A stretch of DNA of 64,000 nt from positions 20,349 through 84,348 of the forward strand of contig CAKSIJ010000014.1 of NCBI GenBank assembly GCA_934462715.1, written 5' to 3'. The notes beneath the pieces were generated by a model. The model was not told where the DNA came from, made no database searches, and saw only the letters and a list, made by a program, of their open reading frames with translations. This document shows, piece after piece, positions 59,244 to 64,000 of the stretch (the stretch's first letter is position 1; each line of letters opens with the position of its first letter). This DNA comes from an uncultured Clostridia bacterium (lineage in GTDB: Bacteria; Bacillota; Clostridia; UBA1381). Made by a program: the position numbers and the translations under genes.

Positions 59244-59369
59244 TTGATAAAATTCAAAACAGACAATAAATACAAATCAAGCGCAACAATAACCCTCGCC
59301 GCCGAGAATGTCGCCGAAAGAGGTGACAGCAAATGTTACTACATCACAAATCGGTCAGAACTTACATAA
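59244..59369 (+). CDS. Possible 41-residue protein
   Basis: A short frame with a TTG start at 59244 preceded by AAGGTGG, five bases away. The protein IKFKTDNKYKSSATITLAAE continues to a stop at 59367. It overlaps another unscored short frame (from 59174). Nothing is recognised, and the call rests only on the ribosome-binding site. Confidence 0.3.
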   Translation: MIKFKTDNKYKSSATITLAAENVAERGDSKCYYITNRSELT

Positions 59370-59434
59370 AGAGAAAAAAGCAATAAAAAAGCCCCCAAAC
59401 GAAGCATACAAGCCAAGTTCAAGGACAATTTAAG

Positions 59435-59510
59435 TGGCAGGGGTACAAGGACTCGAACCTTGGGCACGTGGTTTTGGAGACCACTGCTCTACCAACTGAG
59501 CTACACCCCT
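59435..59510 (-). tRNA. tRNA-Trp (anticodon CCA)
   Basis: The minus strand folds as a complete tRNA with a 7-bp acceptor stem (AGGGGTG/TACCCCT), a D-arm, the anticodon stem GTGGT/ACCAC with loop CTCCAAA (anticodon CCA), a T-arm with GGTTCGAGTCC and an encoded CCA end. The 3' end points toward the integrative-element-like region. Confidence 0.97.
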
Positions 59511-59650
59511 AAAGAACTATTCCATTTTAACATAATATTAACAAAAAGTCAACAGTCGATTCACAAAAAAATTCACAAAAATACATCTGAAATAGTAAGA
59601 TGAAATCAGACAGATTATCCAAACAAGCATAGATTGACAAGAAAAACATA

Positions 59651-59712
59651 AAAAGCCGTACTGATACACACCTCAAAAAGGTCTGAACTATATGGTGCAT
59701 ATCAGCCGGCTC
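59651..59712 (-). terminator. argS terminator
   Basis: A long imperfect stem, AGCCG-GC-TGATA-TGCACC with GGTGTG-TATCA-GT-ACGGCT, is followed on the minus strand by TTTTTATG. Confidence 0.8.
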
Positions 59713-59736
59713 TGATTTTATACCAATTAAGAAAGG

Positions 59737-61434
59737 CTACATACTTTCTACAGTTTCGATACCCAAAAGTGCCAATGCGGATTTAATAACCTGTGATGCG
59801 GCGTCGACTATAGCAAGTCTTGCTTTTTTTGTTTCCTCATCAACATCTCCTTTAAGAATCGGGCGGGTATTGTAGAATTTATTAAAGCTTTTAGCAAGCT
59901 GAGTTACATATCTATTTATATAAAACGGTTCATTTTTGGCAGCTGAATCCTCGATTGCATTGCCGAAAGAATTGATTTGCTTTACAAGCTCATATTCTTC
60001 ATCAGTAACTGCATAAGAGAAGTCTGCATCTGAGTAATCGATATTACACCGTCTTAAAATGCTTTTTGCTCTTGCGTAGCTGTACTGAACGTAAGGAGCG
60101 GATTCTCCCTCAAAATCAAGCATACTTTCCCACGAGAACACAATATCCTTTTCACGGCTGTTTTTGAGGAAAGTATACAATATAGCGCCGATACCGATTT
60201 TCTTTGCGACTTCCTCCTTATTTTCCATTTCGGGACTGTTTTCTGTGATGATGGCAAGCGTTTTATTTATTGATTCGTTAAGCACGTCCTCCAGAAATAC
60301 AACATCGCCATGCCTTGTCGACAGCTTTTTGCCGGGGAATTTAACCAATCCGAAATTAACGTGAACGCAATCATCCGCCCAATCAAATCCCGCTTTTTTC
60401 ATTACGGCAAAAATCTGTTTAAAGTGAAGTGCCTGCGGAGTTCCGACTACATATATATTCTTATCGAAATTATAAGTGCGGTGTCTGTAAAGCGCTGCGG
60501 CAATATCACGTGTCGCATATATGGTTGCGCCGTCCGATTTTAAAATTATGCACGGCGGAATATTTAATTCGTCAAGCTTTACAACCTGTGCGCCATCGCT
60601 CTCGCAAAGAAGGTTTTTATCCTTTAATATTTCCACAACCTCCTGCATTTTATCGTTATAAAAGCTTTCTCCGGCATATGAATCAAACCCGACGCCGAGC
60701 ATATCGTAAACTCTGTTAAATTCCTTAAGGCTTATATCTCTGAAATATTGCCAGAGCTTTGTTGTTTCGGGATCGCCGTTTTCAAGCGATTTGAAATATT
60801 CACGGGCTTCATCGTCAAGCTCCGGATTTTTTTCGGCTTCCTCATGAAATTTTACATATATCTTCAGCAGCTCGTTTATCGGATCTTTTTCGATTACGAC
60901 AGGATCTCCCCAGCGCTTGTAAGCGCTTATCAGCTTACCGAACTGCGTTCCCCAGTCGCCTAAATGATTTACTCTTTCCACCTTATAGCCGAGATAAGAA
61001 TATATCCTTGAGAGCGAATTCCCGACAGCAGTTGAAAAAAGATGCCCGATATGAAACGGCTTTGCAATGTTCGGAGATGAATAATCGATAACAATTGTTT
61101 TTCCGTTTCCCTTATCCGATTTTGAAAAATTTCCGTCCGATTCTTTCACGGAATTTAAAACATCGGTAATAAACGCTTTGCGGCTGCAAAAAAAGTTCAG
61201 ATAACCTCCGACTGCCTCAACACGCTCAAACACCTCTTCCGTGTCGAAAGTAGCTGCCAGCTCTCCGGCAATTGCTGCAGGTGCTTTTCTCATAGTCTTT
61301 GCAAGGATAAAGCACGGAAAAGCAATATCTCCGAGCTTCGGCTCGGGAGGCGTTTCCATGACCTTTATAAGCTCCGGAGCGGATATGCCGGTCTGCTCCT
61401 CCAGCTTTTTTGCTATATGTAATTTGTAGTCCAT
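59737..61434 (-). CDS. argS: Arginyl-tRNA synthetase
   Basis: Charges tRNA-Arg. The 565 residues are standard for the class I ArgRS. An N-terminal additional domain (about 1-110) recognises the tRNA elbow, the catalytic domain has FHIGHLFS (HIGH at 128-131) and VVFLED, and a C-terminal anticodon-binding helical bundle ends in SALALLGIETVESM. ATG 61434 lies about 110 bases after a near-consensus promoter (61545-61573). No T-box leader is seen. Confidence 0.97.
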   Translation of the reverse strand: MDYKLHIAKKLEEQTGISAPELIKVMETPPEPKLGDIAFPCFILAKTMRKAPAAIAGELAATFDTEEVFERVEAVGGYLNFFCSRKAFITDVLNSVKESDGNFSKSDKGNGKTIVIDYSSPNIAKPFHIGHLFSTAVGNSLSRIYSYLGYKVERVNHLGDWGTQFGKLISAYKRWGDPVVIEKDPINELLKIYVKFHEEAEKNPELDDEAREYFKSLENGDPETTKLWQYFRDISLKEFNRVYDMLGVGFDSYAGESFYNDKMQEVVEILKDKNLLCESDGAQVVKLDELNIPPCIILKSDGATIYATRDIAAALYRHRTYNFDKNIYVVGTPQALHFKQIFAVMKKAGFDWADDCVHVNFGLVKFPGKKLSTRHGDVVFLEDVLNESINKTLAIITENSPEMENKEEVAKKIGIGAILYTFLKNSREKDIVFSWESMLDFEGESAPYVQYSYARAKSILRRCNIDYSDADFSYAVTDEEYELVKQINSFGNAIEDSAAKNEPFYINRYVTQLAKSFNKFYNTRPILKGDVDEETKKARLAIVDAASQVIKSALALLGIETVESM

Positions 61435-61544
61435 TTTATATCATCCTTTCGGTATTTTACGGTGATAAGACAACCGACATTATAAATTGGAGTCAACTCT
61501 ACTCATGCCGGAACACTTTTTCAATTAAAAATCACAATAACAAT

Positions 61545-61573
61545 AGTATATTATTTTTTCATCGTTTTGTCAA
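61545..61573 (-). promoter_or_regulatory. argS promoter (sigma-A type)
   Basis: TTGACA (61568-61573) and TATACT (61545-61550) are spaced by 17 bases on the minus strand. Confidence 0.85.
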
Positions 61574-61709
61574 GTGCCGAATAAAAAAATAGAATTATGC
61601 GGGATATAAAAAAACGAATTTATATGATACGAGGCTATGAATTGGGCAATTTCGGTAATTATGACGAATATACGGCGGATAAATAAGGTATATTTATTTG
61701 AAAAAAATG

Positions 61710-61738
61710 TTGACATTTTACTATAATTGAGGTATAAT
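61710..61738 (+). promoter_or_regulatory. Consensus promoter of the SLH surface protein
   Basis: TTGACA (61710-61715) and TATAAT (61733-61738) have a 17-base spacer, a perfect sigma-A match. The leader of about 110 bases holds a hairpin (AATCGCAGAA/TTTTGCGGATT-like) before the ribosome-binding site. Confidence 0.9.
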
Positions 61739-61853
61739 TATAGTAATTATATGATGGTACAGCAATCATTGTAAAACAATCAACGCAATCGCAGAATACA
61801 TATATTTTGCGGATTGCACGAATGTAAAACAATAACAAAGGAGAGAGAGAAAT

Positions 61854-63668
61854 ATGAAGAAAAAAATCATGGCAGTCTGCCTGGCTTCAGCTTTAATGAT
61901 GGCTACTGTTCCGGCTTCTTATGCGGCAGTTCCCCCGGAGTTTGTCGGTTTGGCACAAGGTGCTTTTAGTTCAATAGAAGCAATAAAGGTTCCTACAGAC
62001 ATAAAGCTTAAGGACAGCGCAGAAGCTGACTATCAGAACGGACCTGTTACACTTAACGTTAAGGACGCTGAAAGCACATCGTTTGATTTCAGAGCGGAAA
62101 TCGCAATGAAGAGCATTAAGGACGCAATGAATCAGTATGTTGCAAAGGCAAAGGCAGGTCTTAAATTATTGGGCAAATCCGATGAGGACATTAATGACGC
62201 TGTAAAATCCTGTTATGTAAAGGGCGGACAGTTTATAATCACCGTTACATATCCGACAGACGGAATAGAAATTCCGGCTTCATTCGTAAGCAATAAAGGT
62301 ATGTCTGATTTTACCTCTACCACAAATAAGCATAACGATGTTTTTGAGGAAACTGTAGACAGACAACAGGAAGCAGGCAAGATTACAATAACCGTTGATG
62401 TTAAGGGTGGCACAACTTTAACTCTTGACGAGCTTGACAGCAAGCTTGACGATTTGATTCTCACCTGCACAGGCGTAAAAGTCAGCAAGACAGGCACATA
62501 CAAGGTTGTAGGTAAGGTTGAGGGTAAAACCACCATTTCTTCCGGCTCGGATGATCTTGGAGATATTACCTATAATTTTGTTCAAGGTGATTCAAGCGCA
62601 GTTGCCATAGACGGCACGGCAATGAACATGGAAAAAGACCGTTATGCAAATGACGGCGAAGTAAGCGGAACTATCGTTGTACAGTCATCATCGGGCGGAA
62701 GCCTCGGCAACGGCAGCGCAACAGCACCGCGTAAAACTTTGACAATCGTTATCGGAGACGGAATTGATAATAACACAATTACATATGCAAACAATATGAA
62801 GGTTTCCGTTGATTCAATTCCTGTTCCGTCAAGACCCGGCTACAAGTTTGCCGGCTTCTACAGCGATCCCGAATTGACAAACGCTCTCGAGGGTGAGATT
62901 GAAATGTCCGATAACATGACCATTTATACAAAATGGGAAAAAGAAGAAGTAAATCCTCCTCTTGACACAGCAGAGCACTTTGCTTATATAATCGGCTATC
63001 CCACCGAAGACGGCAGCAAGCTTGTTCGTCCGGACGCAGGTATCACAAGAGAAGAAATTGCAACAATATTCTATCGTCTTTTGAAAGATGAAACAAGAAA
63101 TTCACTCTTTACCGATGAAAATGATTTTTCTGATGTAGCAAAAGACAGATGGTCAAACAAAGCTATTTCAACAATGGCAAAGGGCGGATATCTTACAGGT
63201 TACCCCGACGGAACATTTGAGCCTGCAAAAGAGGTTACAAGAGCAGAGGTTGTTGCAATTGCAACAAGATTCTACAATGTAACATCCGATTCAGCAGTTG
63301 CCGGCTCTGCTTTGACTGATGTTGACGGTCACTGGGCAAAAGCAAACATCAACTATGCTGTTGAACAGGGCTGGATAAACGGTTACGAGGACGGCACATT
63401 CAAGCCTGATCAGACAATCACAAGAGCTGAGGTTATGAAGATAGTAAACGGTATATTGGGACGTCATGTTGAAGAAAGCGGTCTTGTTGAAGACGCTGTA
63501 AGATGGGATGACAACAGTAAGAGTGCTTGGTACTACTACGATGTAATCGAAGCTACAAATCCGCATACCTATGAGCGTGCAGAAAACGAAACAAACGAGA
63601 AGTGGACTGCAATTACCGCAAACAAGGTTTGGGAAGAAAAGCCTACCTATGAGGACGCTTCAAAATAA
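61854..63668 (+). CDS. SLH-domain surface protein with an InlB-type repeat
   Basis: A 604-residue exported protein. It has a signal peptide (about 1-24, KKKIMAVCLASALMMATVPA), an unrecognised N-terminal region (about 30-310), an InlB B-type (Listeria-Bacteroides) repeat (about 320-365, SRPGYKFAGFYSDPELTNAL), and three SLH repeats at the C-terminus (LVRPDAGITREEIATIFYRL; GYPDGTFEPAKEVTRAEVVA; GYEDGTFKPDQTITRAEVMK). SLH repeats tether the protein to the cell wall. The perfect promoter and strong GGAGAGAGAG ribosome-binding site suggest abundant expression, perhaps a main surface protein. Confidence 0.92.
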   Translation: MKKKIMAVCLASALMMATVPASYAAVPPEFVGLAQGAFSSIEAIKVPTDIKLKDSAEADYQNGPVTLNVKDAESTSFDFRAEIAMKSIKDAMNQYVAKAKAGLKLLGKSDEDINDAVKSCYVKGGQFIITVTYPTDGIEIPASFVSNKGMSDFTSTTNKHNDVFEETVDRQQEAGKITITVDVKGGTTLTLDELDSKLDDLILTCTGVKVSKTGTYKVVGKVEGKTTISSGSDDLGDITYNFVQGDSSAVAIDGTAMNMEKDRYANDGEVSGTIVVQSSSGGSLGNGSATAPRKTLTIVIGDGIDNNTITYANNMKVSVDSIPVPSRPGYKFAGFYSDPELTNALEGEIEMSDNMTIYTKWEKEEVNPPLDTAEHFAYIIGYPTEDGSKLVRPDAGITREEIATIFYRLLKDETRNSLFTDENDFSDVAKDRWSNKAISTMAKGGYLTGYPDGTFEPAKEVTRAEVVAIATRFYNVTSDSAVAGSALTDVDGHWAKANINYAVEQGWINGYEDGTFKPDQTITRAEVMKIVNGILGRHVEESGLVEDAVRWDDNSKSAWYYYDVIEATNPHTYERAENETNEKWTAITANKVWEEKPTYEDASK

Positions 63669-63737
63669 GCTGTTTTGAATGAACAATTAATATATTTAAG
63701 ACCGGGGATTTATTCCCTGATGGTGTACTAATCGAGG

Positions 63738-63781
63738 AAACCGCATAAATGCTTGAAACTATAGTGTTTATGCGGTTTTTC
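63738..63781 (+). terminator. Terminator of the SLH protein gene
   Basis: The stem AAACCGCATAAA/TTTATGCGGTTT is followed by TT and TCTTT. It lies 70 bases past the stop codon. Confidence 0.88.
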
Positions 63782-63834
63782 TTTACTTTTGAAGTAATCA
63801 AAGAAAATCAAAAATAATAGCAAAAAATCAATTA

Positions 63835-63856
63835 ACTGTAGTCAAACTGTAGTCAA
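63835..63856 (+). repeat. Tandem 11-bp repeat
   Basis: ACTGTAGTCAA occurs twice without a gap (63835-63845 and 63846-63856), in the gap after the SLH gene. Function unknown. Confidence 0.6.
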
Positions 63857-63897
63857 AAAAAATGACATTAAAAAGTGATATGATATAATAACAACGA

Positions 63898-63926
63898 ACG
63901 GCACCGAAAAATAACATCGGTGCCGT
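63898..63926. terminator. Hairpin with T-rich flanks
   Basis: A 9-bp stem ACGGCACCG/CGGTGCCGT with an 11-base loop. TTTTCGTTT follows on the plus strand and TTCGTTGTT on the minus strand, so it can terminate the partial gene that enters from the right. Confidence 0.7.
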
Positions 63927-63932
63927 TTTCGT

Positions 63933-64000
63933 TTATTCATGTTCTCTGATATATTTGACAGTCTTTCTCGCCAGCCAATAAGCATTAACATCACTTTGAA
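63933..64000 (-). CDS. C-terminal end of an unidentified protein, 5' part outside window
   Basis: On the minus strand the last 21 residues before a TAA (63933-63935) read QSDVNAYWLARKTVKYIREH and a final Glu. A terminator hairpin lies seven bases beyond. Too little is visible to name a family. The window cuts the rest. Confidence 0.4.
   Translation of the reverse strand, partial: QSDVNAYWLARKTVKYIREHE

Noticed and set aside
49400..59434. tRNA-Trp as the integration site of the element
   Set aside because: No repeat of the tRNA 3' end was found near the integrase edge, so the borders remain unknown. It is kept only as a weak finding.
61435..61560. T-box leader upstream of argS
   Set aside because: No T-box sequence (TGGNACCGCG) or specifier hairpin was found between promoter and start.
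63690..63790. Possible tmRNA or tRNA-like end after the SLH gene
   Set aside because: The paired region is a plain terminator. No tRNA-like arms or tag frame is present.
1..64000. CRISPR arrays
   Set aside because: No regularly spaced direct repeats were seen. The repeated motifs found are few and small.

Overview
The window looks like a piece of chromosome from a low-GC, spore-forming Firmicute of the class Clostridia. The evidence is the mraZ-rsmH-ftsL-pbp division cluster, rny, glgB-glgC-glgD, a glycyl radical enzyme with its activase, several S-layer-homology (SLH) proteins, TTG/GTG starts with strong Shine-Dalgarno sites, and a spoIIID sporulation gene. I cannot fix the genus.

Layout. 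1-3939: division-wall cluster (minus strand). 4183-6757: a two-gene dehydrogenase operon with a divergent AraC-type regulator. 6875-12655: the most unusual region. The sporulation regulator spoIIID is cut after codon 37-38 by a 4,746-bp insertion carrying a SpoIVCA-type large serine recombinase, a small possible directionality factor, and a secreted cargo protein. The two halves of spoIIID (7411-7518 and 12265-12426) join in frame to an 89-residue protein when the shared GTACATA is recombined. The inferred circular junction is a symmetric site with a central CA. A sigma-E-like promoter precedes the recombinase operon and a weaker one precedes spoIIID. By analogy with the sigK 'skin' element, this looks like a developmentally excised element that controls SpoIIID rather than sigma-K.

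12745-17451: glycogen synthesis operon glgB-glgC-glgD. 17776-21814: rny, ybaK and a MATE exporter. 21857-32586: a long minus-strand run (aroB, lspA, rluD, ddl, DUF1934, S41 protease, transglutaminase-like protein, M42 peptidase, murD, 2-hydroxyacid dehydrogenase). 32632-36180: glycyl radical enzyme and activase. 36282-40960: thiamine salvage (TPP riboswitch-cytX, then a half THI-box-thiM-thiE/HAD-thiD).

41000-49475: a scarred region with gene fragments (tyrosine recombinase, SLH, Ig-like, iron alcohol dehydrogenase, IS3-family remnant, a 128-bp piece of a DUF1643 gene), an S8 protease, a very large HExxH protein that has lost its signal peptide, and an SLH protein. 49478 to about 58880: a compact integrative element (integrase, excisionase, primase/helicase-like ATPase, ArgR-fold regulator, DUF1643 protein, several tiny proteins, AIM24-family, PH-domain, lipoprotein and membrane proteins, Mor-like regulator). 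It ends near tRNA-Trp, but I found no attachment repeats. 59651-63781: argS and a strongly expressed SLH surface protein.

Functions and start codons are assigned from recognised motifs and Shine-Dalgarno spacing by eye. No database search was possible.
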